From the NCBI GenBank assembly GCA_016711605.1, contig JADJSS010000025.1, forward strand, positions 1-41,593: a DNA stretch of 41,593 bases. The letters run 5' to 3'. The translations under genes were made by a program, and so were the position numbers. Shown in pieces: positions 1-8,234 of the stretch. Source of the DNA: Saprospirales bacterium. Lineage in GTDB: Bacteria; Bacteroidota; Bacteroidia; Chitinophagales; JADIYW01. A model generated the notes under the pieces. It was not told the origin of the DNA. It did not search any database and was given only the letters and a program-made list of their open reading frames with translations. Within the stretch, counting starts at the first letter, position 1; each line of letters opens with the position of its first letter.

Positions 1-388
1 TAGGTTATTCATTTGTAGAGCTGAAATTCCTGAACTAAATTTAAAATGCGAAATTTTGTTTTGCCAACACCCAAGGACAACCGGCAAACTAAAATTAACT
101 ATTGGTGCAAGCATTAAGAACCTAGAAAACAAAGAAAAAGAATTTTACCTTTGAGCAAAAAAATAGTACCAAAAAAGAGATTGCTACAAAATTAGTATTA
201 AAAAAACATTTGAAGGTTATTGCCACGACGTGAGTCAGGATTTTAAAATTTGGGAAAACAAAATTTATATTGATCCACCGATATTAGCTAAAGGCGATGG
301 TCCTGTTGCCCAATACAGAATGTGGGCACAACAATTCTATTATGATGATTCTAAGCAACCGAATTATGCAACAAATACAATAGACTAA
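1..388 (+). pseudogene. C-terminal remnant of a Rieske-type oxygenase (KshA/DAF-36-like), cut by the window start and frame-broken
   Basis: The frame that ends at the TAA at 386-388 can be read back to about 167 and encodes a tail with the features QDFKIWENK, GDGPV and WAQQFY. These resemble the conserved C-terminus of 3-ketosteroid 9-alpha-hydroxylase oxygenase and the DAF-36/Neverland group, which end in a similar VWxxK ... DGP ... WxxQFY block. Further upstream the frame meets TGA at 152 and TAG at 164, while other frames carry protein-like sequence, so at least one indel is present. The Rieske [2Fe-2S] domain and iron-binding residues would lie to the left of the window. The assignment rests on remembered family motifs; substrate is unknown, and a sterol or another ring compound is only a guess. 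Confidence 0.5.
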
Positions 389-447
389 AATTTATTTTTT
401 ACATGCACTTTATCTTTTCATTAGAAAATATCTCAATTTATTTTGTT

Positions 448-455
448 TAATTTTG
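448..455 (+). promoter_or_regulatory. candidate Bacteroidota -7 element for the kynurenine genes
   Basis: The octamer TAATTTTG matches the Bacteroidota -7 consensus TAnnTTTG and lies 18 bases before the ATG at 474. No clear -33 TTG is visible at the right distance. In DNA this AT-rich the octamer can occur by chance. Confidence 0.3.
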
Positions 456-473
456 GTTATTGAAAATCATAAA

Positions 474-1380
474 ATGAATAGAGAAGAAATTTTAAATGCC
501 ATTGATGAAAAATACAAAGCCATTGGACAAGATGCTGATGTACATTTATTAGGTTTGTTACATGCTGAACCTATCACCTATTGGAATTATATTAATGTAG
601 ATGCACTTTTAGGATTGCAAATTCAGCGCACACAATTGCCTGAGAAATGATTTTCATTATGTATCACCAAATTAATGAGCTGTTGTTTAAAATGATTTTG
701 TGGGAAATTGAACAAGTAGCATCATCAGCTACTGTTTCTACTGAAAAATTCTCTTTACATCTAAATAGAATTAGCAGATATTTTGATATGCTTTCATCAT
801 CTTTTGATATTATGAAAGAAGGTATGGAAAGAGAACAATATCTTAAATTCAGAAATACCTTAACACCAGCCAGCGGTTTCCAAAGTGCACAATATCGCAA
901 AATTGAATTTGCATCTACCGAATTAATTAATTTAATTGATTTCAGATTCAGAGCAACCATTGATCGCAACACACCATTTGAACACGCATACGAACATTTA
1001 TATTGGCAAGTTGCTGGCAAAGATTATAAAACAGGCAAGAAAAGTATGTTGTTATCCAATTTTGACAAACGTTATTTAGAAGAATTTATCACGTTTATGA
1101 AAGATTACAACACCACAAATCTTTGGACAAAATTTAAACAATTACCTATTGAAGATCAGCAAAATAATGAGTTAGTAAAAGCCATGCGTCATTACGATTA
1201 CACCGTTAATATAAATGGGTAATGGCGCATTTAAACGCAGCAAAAAAAATACATTGGCGATGGCGATGCAACTGGTGGCAGGAATGGCAAAAATACATGC
1301 ATCCAAAATATCAGCGCAGAATTTTCTTTCCAGAATTATGGTCGAAAGAAGAATTGGAAAATTGGGGAAATGAGGTGTAA
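474..1380 (+). CDS. kynA: tryptophan 2,3-dioxygenase, broken by several frameshifts
   Basis: A heme enzyme that opens the indole ring of L-tryptophan to give N-formylkynurenine, the first step of the pathway encoded downstream. The parts join into one protein of about 300 residues: the N-terminus (474-650), a middle part (to 1222) with YHQINELLFKM, which holds the distal pocket His, and SGFQSAQYR, then a tail with MAHLNAAKK, which probably carries the heme-ligand His, followed by DATGG and PELWSKEEL, ending at TAA 1378-1380. Frame breaks fall near 645 (a GATGAA has lost its T), 1214, the A8 run near 1240, and near 1284. Apart from the indels the motifs are intact. ATG 474 is preferred to an upstream TTG at 453. 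Confidence 0.85.
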
Positions 1381-1427
1381 TTAAATAATAAAATAATATA
1401 GTAATGAAACAATGAAATCTTATAATT

Positions 1428-2161
1428 ATGCTTGCTTCTATTCAATACAACGAACAAACTTACAAAGTAGATTTATCTAAACCAATGGATATTTCTTTAC
1501 CAATAAAAATTGGTGGTGTAAAAGCATGGTATGTTGATGAACCAACGTTTGAGCCAGGAAAATGGGCAATTGGATTGGTGAAGTAAAAACAAGGTGGCTC
1601 TGTAAATTTCAGAAATGTATTTTTCAATCCACACGGACATGGCACGCATACTGAATGTGTTGGACATATCAGTAAAGAAGAATATTCTGTCAATAATAGT
1701 TTGAAGCAATTTCATTTTATTGCGCAATTAATTTCTGTTTTACCAGATGAAATAAATGACGATTTTATCATTACAAAAAAAACATTGCAACCATTTTTGG
1801 AAAACAATTCTACAGAAGCAATTATTATCAGAACGCTTTCAAATGTTAATGAAAACAAACTAAAAATTATTCCAACACTAATCCAGCTTTTATTGATGAA
1901 GAAGCGATGAAATACATTGTTGAAAAAGGAATCAACCATGTTTTGTTAGATACACCAAGCGTGGACAAAGAACAAGATGGTGGAAAATTATTAGCGCATC
2001 ACGCATTTTGGCAATATCCTCAAAACACAAATACTTTCAGAACCATAACTGAATTAGTTTTTATAAATGATGAAATAAAAGATGGAATTTATTTACTAAA
2101 TCTACAAGTAGCAGCATTCGAAAATGACGCTGCACCATCCGACCGGTTCTATTTCAATTAA
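1428..2161 (+). CDS. kynB: cyclase-family kynurenine formamidase, broken by frameshifts
   Basis: Predicted to hydrolyse N-formylkynurenine to kynurenine and formate. The motif HGHGTHTECVGH matches the metal-binding HxGTHxDxPxH signature of the cyclase/KynB family (Pfam Cyclase). Other conserved parts are VNFRNVFFNPH and, near the end, LLDTPSVD and HHAFW. In this frame a TAA interrupts at 1584-1586, but the next frame reads on as GEVK before QGGSVNF, so an indel is more likely than a true stop. Further breaks are near 1865 (an A run before AATTATTCC) and near 2138 (AAPS then RPVLFQ in the next frame). The family length (about 250 residues) is restored when the pieces are joined. It follows the dioxygenase gene directly, which supports the pathway role. 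Confidence 0.75.
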
Positions 2162-2255
2162 TTTAATAAAAATTAGACTTACTAATTCAAGCAAAATTTA
2201 ATTAGCTTAACAACTATTTTTTTGTTTATTTGTTTAGATAATTTTAGTTAAAAGA

Positions 2256-3037
2256 ATGGATTTAAATCTTCAAAATAAATATGCATTAGTTTGCGGAAGT
2301 ACACAAGGTATTGGCAAAGCTACAGCAATTGAGTTAGCAAAACTCGGTGCTACCATTATTCTTTTGGCTCGAAATGAAGATGTATTAAAATCAACATTAT
2401 TAGAATTGAACACTGCTTTTCATCAACATCATAAATATATTGTTGCAGATTTTTCAGATGCTGAAAATTTAAAAAATACCATCGAAATATTTTTAAAAAA
2501 ATCCACCGATTCATATTTTAATCAATAATAATGGTGGTCCGGCAGGTCAAGTTTCTTCTGCAACTACAGATGAATTTATTGCAGCGTTTAACAACCATCT
2601 AATTTGCAATCATATTTTAGCACAAGCAATTATTCCAGGAATGAAAGCAGAAAAATATGGACGCATTATCAATATTATTTCTACTTCTGTAAAACAACCA
2701 ATTGCTGGACTTGGCGTTTCAAATACCATTCGTGCTGCGGTTGCAAACTGGTCGAAAACTTTGGCTGGCGAAGTGGCGCACTTGGGTATCACTGTAAATA
2801 ATATTTTGCTGGTGCAACAAACACCATTCGTTTACAAACAATTTTTGAAAATAAAGCAGCAAAATCAGGAAAATCAATTGACGAAATAAAAACGAAATGT
2901 TGGATGAAATTCCTGCAAAAGCGTTTTGCAGAACCAAATGAAATTGCCAACGCCATTGCATTTTTAGCATCACCAGCTGCAGCATATTAATGGAATAAAT
3001 GTTTCCTGTTGATGGTGGACGAACTGCTTGTTTATAA
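2256..3037 (+). CDS. SDR-family protein lacking the usual Tyr/Lys pair, broken by frameshifts
   Basis: The N-terminus carries a Rossmann nucleotide-binding motif (GSTQGIGKA, residues 14-22). After frame correction near 2512 the protein continues with NNNGGPAGQ, the Ser-containing strand IISTSV, and then SNTIRAAVANWSK where most SDR enzymes have YxxxK; here the pair appears to be Ser and Arg. The end reads RFAEPNEIANAIAFLASP and PVDGGR in alternating frames, with breaks near 2806, 2895, 2925 and 2985. The family is clear and total length is normal (about 260 residues). The NNGGP motif and missing Tyr/Lys recall the SDR-like subgroup (CDD cd05344) described as lacking a perfect catalytic tetrad. 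Its role inside a tryptophan degradation cluster is unknown. Confidence 0.7.
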
Positions 3038-3046
3038 TAAAAAATC

Positions 3047-4494
3047 ATGTCAACTAAAACTATACATAATTATATAAACGGCGAATTAGTTGCGCCAATT
3101 TCTAATCAATATATTGATGTCAAAAATCCTGCAACGTCTGAAATATATGCACAACTGGCTGATTCAACTGAACAAGATGTTGAATTGGCTTATAAAGCAG
3201 CTGCAAATGCATTTTCAAGTTGGTCAACATGCACAACAGAAAAACGTTCTCAAATTCTATTAAGAATTGCTGATTTAATTTTAATCAATTTAGATAAATT
3301 AGCATTAGCAGAATCTATTGATAATGGCAAACCTTTACAACTTGCTAAAACTGTTGATATTCCACGTGCAGCAGCAAATTTTCATTTTTTCGGCACCGCT
3401 ATTTTGCATTTTTCCAGCGAATCACATTTCATGGAAGAAGGTGCAATCAACTATACACTTCGCCAACCTTTAGGTGTTGTAGGTTGCATTTCGCCTTGGA
3501 ATTTGCCTTTGTATTTATTTACCTGGAAAATTGCACCAGCGTTGGCTGCAGGAAATTGCGTAGTTGCCAAACCATCAGAAATAACACCGATGACTGCTTT
3601 CCTATTATCAGAAATTTGTATCGAAGCTGGATTGCCAAAAGGTGTTTTAAATATAGTACATGGCTACGGTAACAAAGTTGGAAATGCCATTGTTTCGCAT
3701 CCAAAAATAACAGCCATTTCATTTACTGGTGGCACACAAACTGGCGCAGCTATTGCAAAAATTGCTGCACCACTTTTTAAAAAATTATCATTAGAATTAG
3801 GCGGAAAAAATCCAACGATTATTTTTGCTGATTGCGATTATGAAAAAATGATTACAACTGTAATGCGTTCTGCTTTTTCGAATCAAGGACAAATTTGTTT
3901 ATGTGGTTCACGCATTTTTATTGAACGACCTTTGTACGAAAAATTTAAAAATGATTTTGTCAATAAAACAAATGAATTAATTATTGGTGATCCATTGGAA
4001 GACAAAACAAACATAGGCGCTATTGTTTCAGAACAACATTTACAAAAAGTAATTTCTTATATCGATTTGTCAAAACAAGAAGGCGGAAAAATTATAGCTG
4101 GTGGAAATCAGGTAAAAATAAATGGCAGATGTTCGAACGGATACTTCTTAGAGCCAACAATTATTGAAGGTTTGACTTATGATTGCAGAACCAACCAAGA
4201 AGAAATTTTGGTCCAGTGGTAACGATTATGCCATTTGATACCGAAGAAGAAGTGTTGCAATATGCAAATAGTACAACGTATGGTTTGGCTGCTTCTGTTT
4301 GGACAGAAAATTTAAGTCGCGCACATCGAATAGCAGAAAATATAAAAACAGGAATTGTTTGGATTAACTGTTGGATGATTCGCGATTTACGCACACCATT
4401 TGGTGGCACAAAAAATTCTGGTGTTGGAAGAGAAGGTGGTTGGGAAGCATTACGTTTTTTTACGGAAGCAAAAAACGTTTGTATAAAATATTGA
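3047..4494 (+). CDS. nbaE: 2-aminomuconate 6-semialdehyde dehydrogenase (ALDH family), one frameshift
   Basis: NAD-dependent oxidation of 2-aminomuconate semialdehyde to 2-aminomuconate. Aldehyde dehydrogenase landmarks are SPWNLP (Asn152), KPSE (Lys175), SFTGGT (226-230), ELGGKNP with the general base Glu250, and NQGQICLCGSR with catalytic Cys284. The last motif is nearly that of the ALDH8A1 group (NQGEICLC), which handles this substrate. The frame stops at 4222, but the next frame resumes at once as FGPVVTIMPFDTEEEVL to 4494; one T missing from the TTT run near 4206 explains the break. Joined, it has about 480 residues, the family length. It starts 9 bases after the SDR gene. Confidence 0.88.
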
Positions 4495-4510
4495 GTGAAC
4501 GTTAAAAGTG

Positions 4511-4524
4511 ATAAGTTATAGGTT
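4511..4524 (+). repeat. short intergenic repeat ATAAGTTATAGGTT, copy 1
   Basis: This 14-base word recurs exactly at 13557-13570. Related AAGTxATAAG-like words lie at 5366-5390 and 37961-37970, always between genes or at a gene start. Too short to classify. Confidence 0.35.
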
Positions 4525-4539
4525 CTACGACGAAAAAAC

Positions 4540-4939
4540 ATGAAAAATTTTATCTCAAATCTAGCATTACATCCTAAAAAAATATTTCTTTTTGATGCTA
4601 TTGGAGCATTTGTAGCATCTTTATTTTTATGTTTGATTTATTTTATATTTTATAAAAACTTTGGACTGCCAAAACAAAGTATTTTATACTTAATGATTTT
4701 TGCAATTTGTTGTTGTCTATATTCGACATGCTGTTACTACTTTATTCATTCAAATCAATATAAATATATCAAAGGCATTATCACTGCAAAATTTTATTTA
4801 TCTTATATTTACGCTAGTACAAATCGGCTATTTTTATAATTACCTAAATATATCTGGTTGGATTTATTTTTGTTTAGATATAATGATTATAAGTTTTGTA
4901 ATTTTCATAGAGATAAAAACATCTAACCTTTTAAAGTAG
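4540..4939 (+). CDS. small integral membrane protein, conserved hypothetical of Bacteroidota, one frameshift
   Basis: The first frame (from ATG 4540) gives a hydrophobic protein that begins MKNFISNLALHPKKIFLFD and has two or three membrane segments. Near 4790, in a TTTTATTT stretch, the coding signal moves to the next frame and continues FIYLIFTLVQIGYFYNYLNISG, GWIYFCLD and a short final segment, stopping at 4939. The joined product is about 132 residues with four predicted membrane spans. The layout (HPK near the N-terminus, GWIYF near the last span) is that of a small membrane protein I have seen in other Bacteroidota genomes with no assigned function. It lies between two kynurenine pathway genes, but nothing in the sequence links it to the pathway. 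Confidence 0.6.
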
Positions 4940-4945
4940 AAAATA

Positions 4946-5365
4946 ATGACAGAAAATATCATCCATTCATCAAAAGCACCAGAACCAGTTGGTGCCTATC
5001 CACACGCAAGACGCGTTGGAAATTTATTGTTTCTTTCAGGTGTTGGACCACGAGAAAAAGGCACTAAAAAAATTCCTGGTGTTGAATTAGATGAACAAGG
5101 AAATATTATTTCGTATGATATCGAAACACAATGTCATTCTGTTTTTCAAAACATAAAATATATTCTAGAAGATGCTGGTTCTGACTGGAAAAACATTGTT
5201 GACGTAACAGTTTTTTTGACAAATATGAAAGCGGATTTTAAAACATACAATCGCATTTATGCTGAATATTTTAAAGACAATCAGCCGTGCCGGACAACTA
5301 TAGAAATTTTAAGCTTACCAACACCGATTGCCATTGAGCTTAAAGTGATTGCGACAATAGAGTAG
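4946..5365 (+). CDS. nbaF: 2-aminomuconate deaminase, RidA (YjgF/UK114) family
   Basis: A 139-residue RidA-family protein, starting 6 bases after the membrane protein gene. The family trimerises and hydrolyses enamines and imines; the branch in kynurenine clusters deaminates 2-aminomuconate to the 4-oxalocrotonate/2-hydroxymuconate level with release of ammonia. Landmarks are GAYPHARRVGNLLFLSG at the N-terminus, VFLTNM in the middle and CRTTIEILSLP, in which the Arg occupies the substrate carboxylate-binding position of RidA. Position next to the semialdehyde dehydrogenase and 3-hydroxyanthranilate dioxygenase genes supports the specific role; by sequence alone a general RidA enzyme is possible. 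Confidence 0.8.
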   Translation: MTENIIHSSKAPEPVGAYPHARRVGNLLFLSGVGPREKGTKKIPGVELDEQGNIISYDIETQCHSVFQNIKYILEDAGSDWKNIVDVTVFLTNMKADFKTYNRIYAEYFKDNQPCRTTIEILSLPTPIAIELKVIATIE

Positions 5366-5390
5366 TAAGTAATAAGTATTAAGTAATAAG
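5366..5390 (+). repeat. 11-base direct repeat TAAGTAATAAG x2
   Basis: Two exact copies at 5366-5376 and 5380-5390, separated by TAT, lie in the 39-base gap between the deaminase and dioxygenase genes. Similar AAGT/ATAAG words occur in other gaps of the window. Confidence 0.5.
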
Positions 5391-5404
5391 AAAATAAAAT
5401 AGAC

Positions 5405-5920
5405 ATGCCAATAGTATCGCCAATAAATTTCAAAAAATGGATCGATGAAAATCGTCATTTACTAAAACCACCTGTTGGAAATAAAGTCGTTTATGAAGAC
5501 ACTAATTTTATTGTGATGGTTGTCGGCGGACCTAATTCAAGAAAAGATTTTCATTATAATGAAACAGAAGAATTTTTCTATCAACTCGAAGGAAATATTG
5601 TAGTGAAAGTACAAGACGATGGCAAAATGGTTGAAGTGCCAATCAATGAAGGTGATATATTTTTGTTGCCGCCAAAAATACCGCACAATCCGTGCAGACC
5701 AGCAAACTCTATTGGTTTGGTGATGGAATATAAACGAAACGAAACTCAAAAAGATGGTTTACTTTGGTTTTGCGAACAATGCAATCACAAATTGTATGAA
5801 GAATATTTTCCATTAGAAAATATTGCTACCCAATTCCAAGGAGTCTTTAAAAAATTTTATGAAAGTGAAATTCTACGAACTTGTAAAAATTGTGGTCATG
5901 TAATGGAACCGCCAAAATGA
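5405..5920 (+). CDS. nbaC: 3-hydroxyanthranilate 3,4-dioxygenase
   Basis: A cupin-fold non-heme iron enzyme that opens the ring of 3-hydroxyanthranilate to give 2-amino-3-carboxymuconate semialdehyde. It has 171 residues, usual for bacterial enzymes. The metal ligands are visible as His50, Glu56 and His94 (in KDFHYNETEEFF and KIPHNPCR), with Arg46, Arg98 and Glu108 in the expected substrate-binding positions. The second, rubredoxin-like iron site of bacterial enzymes is present as CEQC (123-126) and CKNC (160-163). The last codons overlap the start of the next gene as ATGA, so the two are probably translationally coupled: enzyme and consumer of its unstable product. Confidence 0.93.
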   Translation: MPIVSPINFKKWIDENRHLLKPPVGNKVVYEDTNFIVMVVGGPNSRKDFHYNETEEFFYQLEGNIVVKVQDDGKMVEVPINEGDIFLLPPKIPHNPCRPANSIGLVMEYKRNETQKDGLLWFCEQCNHKLYEEYFPLENIATQFQGVFKKFYESEILRTCKNCGHVMEPPK

Positions 5921-6933
5921 GCATTTTAAAGATTGACATACACACACATATTCTACCTGAGAATATTCCAAATTGGAAAGAAAAATTTGGCTATGGTGGT
6001 TTTATTCAATTAGATCATTATAAACCTTGCTGCGCAAAAATGCTTCGTGATGACGGAAAGTTTTTTCGTGATATTGAAGAAAATTGCTGGTCGCCAGAAA
6101 CTCGTATACATGAATGTAATCAACATCAAGTAAATGTACAGGTGTTGTCAACTGTACCAATTATGTTTAGTTATTGGACAAAACCAGATGACTGTTTATC
6201 TGTTTCACAATTTTTAAATGACCATATTGCAAACATTGTTCAGCAATATCCAACAAAATTTATTGGTTTAGGAACTGTTCCAATGCAAGCACCTGATTTA
6301 GCCATTAAAGAATTAGAACGTTGTAAAAAAATTGGATTAGTTGGTGTACAAATTGGCTCCAATGTCAATCAAGAAAATTTAGGTGATGCAAAATTTGCAG
6401 ATTTTTTTGCTGCATGCGAAGAACTGGAAATGGCAGTTTTTGTGCATCCTTGGGAAATGCTAGGTGAGCAACACATGCAAAAATATTGGCTACCATGGTT
6501 AGTTGGTATGCCTGCGGAAGTCTCACGCGCTATTAGTTCATTAATATTTTCAGGAACACTAGAACGCTTGCCAAAATTACGGATTGCATTTGCACATGGT
6601 GGCGGCTCGTTTCCGTCAACCATCGGAAGAATTGATCATGGCTTTCACGCACGACCAGATTTATGTGCTATTGACAACAATGTTTCACCAAAAAATTACT
6701 TGACTAAAATCTATTACGATTCATTAGTACACGAACCAATGATGCTGGATTATTTAGTAAAATTAGTCGGTGCCGACAGAGTCGCATTAGGTACAGATTA
6801 TCCATTTCCATTAGGTGAATTAGAACCAGGAAAATTAATTGAATCGATGAATTATAATGATAGTGTCAAAGAAAGATTACTTTCAGGCACTGCTTTAGAA
6901 TGGTTAAATTTGGATAGAAATAAATTTTTATAA
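5917..6933 (+). CDS. nbaD: 2-amino-3-carboxymuconate-6-semialdehyde decarboxylase (ACMSD)
   Basis: An amidohydrolase-superfamily zinc enzyme that decarboxylates ACMS to 2-aminomuconate semialdehyde, steering the pathway away from quinolinate and NAD synthesis. The start at ATG 5917 overlaps the previous stop and puts the HxH motif at His9 and His11, His177 in FVHPWE, His227 in AHGGG and Asp294 in GTDYPFP, matching the numbering of the characterised Pseudomonas enzyme almost residue for residue. Length is 338. A longer in-frame start at 5890 would lie inside the dioxygenase gene and is not favoured. The reading frame is clean, unlike the upstream genes. Confidence 0.93.
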   Translation: MSILKIDIHTHILPENIPNWKEKFGYGGFIQLDHYKPCCAKMLRDDGKFFRDIEENCWSPETRIHECNQHQVNVQVLSTVPIMFSYWTKPDDCLSVSQFLNDHIANIVQQYPTKFIGLGTVPMQAPDLAIKELERCKKIGLVGVQIGSNVNQENLGDAKFADFFAACEELEMAVFVHPWEMLGEQHMQKYWLPWLVGMPAEVSRAISSLIFSGTLERLPKLRIAFAHGGGSFPSTIGRIDHGFHARPDLCAIDNNVSPKNYLTKIYYDSLVHEPMMLDYLVKLVGADRVALGTDYPFPLGELEPGKLIESMNYNDSVKERLLSGTALEWLNLDRNKFL

Positions 6934-6953
6934 ATTGAGATGCTAAAATAAAA

Positions 6954-8234
6954 ATGAATTCAGAAAAAATAATTTATCAAAACAATGAAGCATTTGCACA
7001 GCAATTAGATAACGCTGATGCATTAGCAAAATATCGCAATCAGTTTCATTTTCCAAAAGATAATACTGGAAATACATTACTTTATTTTTGTGGAAATTCT
7101 CTTGGCTTGCAACCTAAAAATGTTCGTGCTTATATTGAGCAGGAATTGTTAGATTGGGAAAACTTAGGCGTTGAAGGACATTTTCATGCAAAGCATCCGT
7201 GGATGCCTTATCATGAATTTTTGACTGAAAAAATGGCAAACATCGTTGGTGCAAAACCTATTGAAGTAGTCGTGATGAATACATTGACAGTGAACTTGCA
7301 TTTAATGATGGTTTCTTTTTATCGACCAACAAAAACAAAATATAAAATAGTTATTGAAAAAAATGCGTTTCCTTCAGATCAATATGCTGTGCAATCGCAA
7401 ATAAATTTTCATGGATTTGATTGTAAAGATGCATTAATTGAATTAACACCACGCGAAAATGAAGATATTATTTTTACAGATGATATTGAAAAAGTAATTG
7501 CAGAACAAGGCGATTCTATTGCATTAATTATGCTTGGTGGTGTGAATTATTATACTGGACAAGCATTCGATATGAAACGCATTACAGAAGTTGCACATCA
7601 AAAAAACATAGTTGTTGGTTTTGATTTAGCACATGCTGCAGGAAATTTATTTTTGCAATTACATGACTGGAATGTTGATTTTGCTGTGTGGTGTAGCTAT
7701 AAATATTTAAACAGTGGTCCTGGTGGAATTGCTGGTTGTTTTGTGCATGAAAAACATGCAACAGATAAAACATTACCACGCTTTGCAGGTTGGTGGTCGA
7801 ATGATAAACAAAAACGATTTTTAATGCAACCAGAATTTAATGCAATTGATGGCGCAGAAGGTTGGCAGCTCAGCAATCCTTCTATTTTAGCAATGGCAAG
7901 TTTGCGCGCTTCGCTGGATATATTTGATGAAGTTGGAATGGAAAAATTAGCAGAAAAAAGCAAACAACTTACAGCATATTTAGAGTTCTTAATTAACGAA
8001 CTAAAAAATGATGCGATAGAAATCATCACACCAAAAGATACTAAGCAACGTGGTGCACAGCTATCTATCAGAATAAAAAATAGCAACAAAAATTTCTTTC
8101 ATCAACTCACAGCAACTGGTGTTGTATGCGATTGGCGCGAACCTGATGTAATTCGTTTAGCACCAGTTCCTTTATACAATTCATTTTTAGATGTGTATCA
8201 GTTTGTTCAAAAATTAAAATTGGTCTTATCATGA
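6954..8234 (+). CDS. kynU: kynureninase
   Basis: A PLP-dependent hydrolase that cleaves 3-hydroxykynurenine (or kynurenine) to 3-hydroxyanthranilate (or anthranilate) and alanine. It has 426 residues, the usual length. Landmarks are YFCGNSLGLQP (44-54), HPWMPYHE near 81, FDLAHAAGN with Asp224 and His227, and WCSYKYLNSGPGG with the PLP-binding Lys250. It starts 20 bases after the decarboxylase gene, and its stop overlaps the start of the monooxygenase gene by ATGA. Presence of a 3-hydroxyanthranilate dioxygenase and no anthranilate genes indicates that the 3-hydroxy branch is used. Confidence 0.95.
   Translation: MNSEKIIYQNNEAFAQQLDNADALAKYRNQFHFPKDNTGNTLLYFCGNSLGLQPKNVRAYIEQELLDWENLGVEGHFHAKHPWMPYHEFLTEKMANIVGAKPIEVVVMNTLTVNLHLMMVSFYRPTKTKYKIVIEKNAFPSDQYAVQSQINFHGFDCKDALIELTPRENEDIIFTDDIEKVIAEQGDSIALIMLGGVNYYTGQAFDMKRITEVAHQKNIVVGFDLAHAAGNLFLQLHDWNVDFAVWCSYKYLNSGPGGIAGCFVHEKHATDKTLPRFAGWWSNDKQKRFLMQPEFNAIDGAEGWQLSNPSILAMASLRASLDIFDEVGMEKLAEKSKQLTAYLEFLINELKNDAIEIITPKDTKQRGAQLSIRIKNSNKNFFHQLTATGVVCDWREPDVIRLAPVPLYNSFLDVYQFVQKLKLVLS

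Noticed and set aside
664..1020. Minus-strand open frame of 118 codons opposite tryptophan dioxygenase
   Set aside because: It lies wholly opposite strongly conserved enzyme sequence, has no recognisable motif, and arises from low-GC codon use on the other strand.
1584..1586. In-frame TAA in the formamidase as a possible recoded or readthrough stop
   Set aside because: The neighbouring frame carries the expected conserved sequence (GEVK before QGGSVNF), and there are other indels in the same gene, so a frameshift explains it better.
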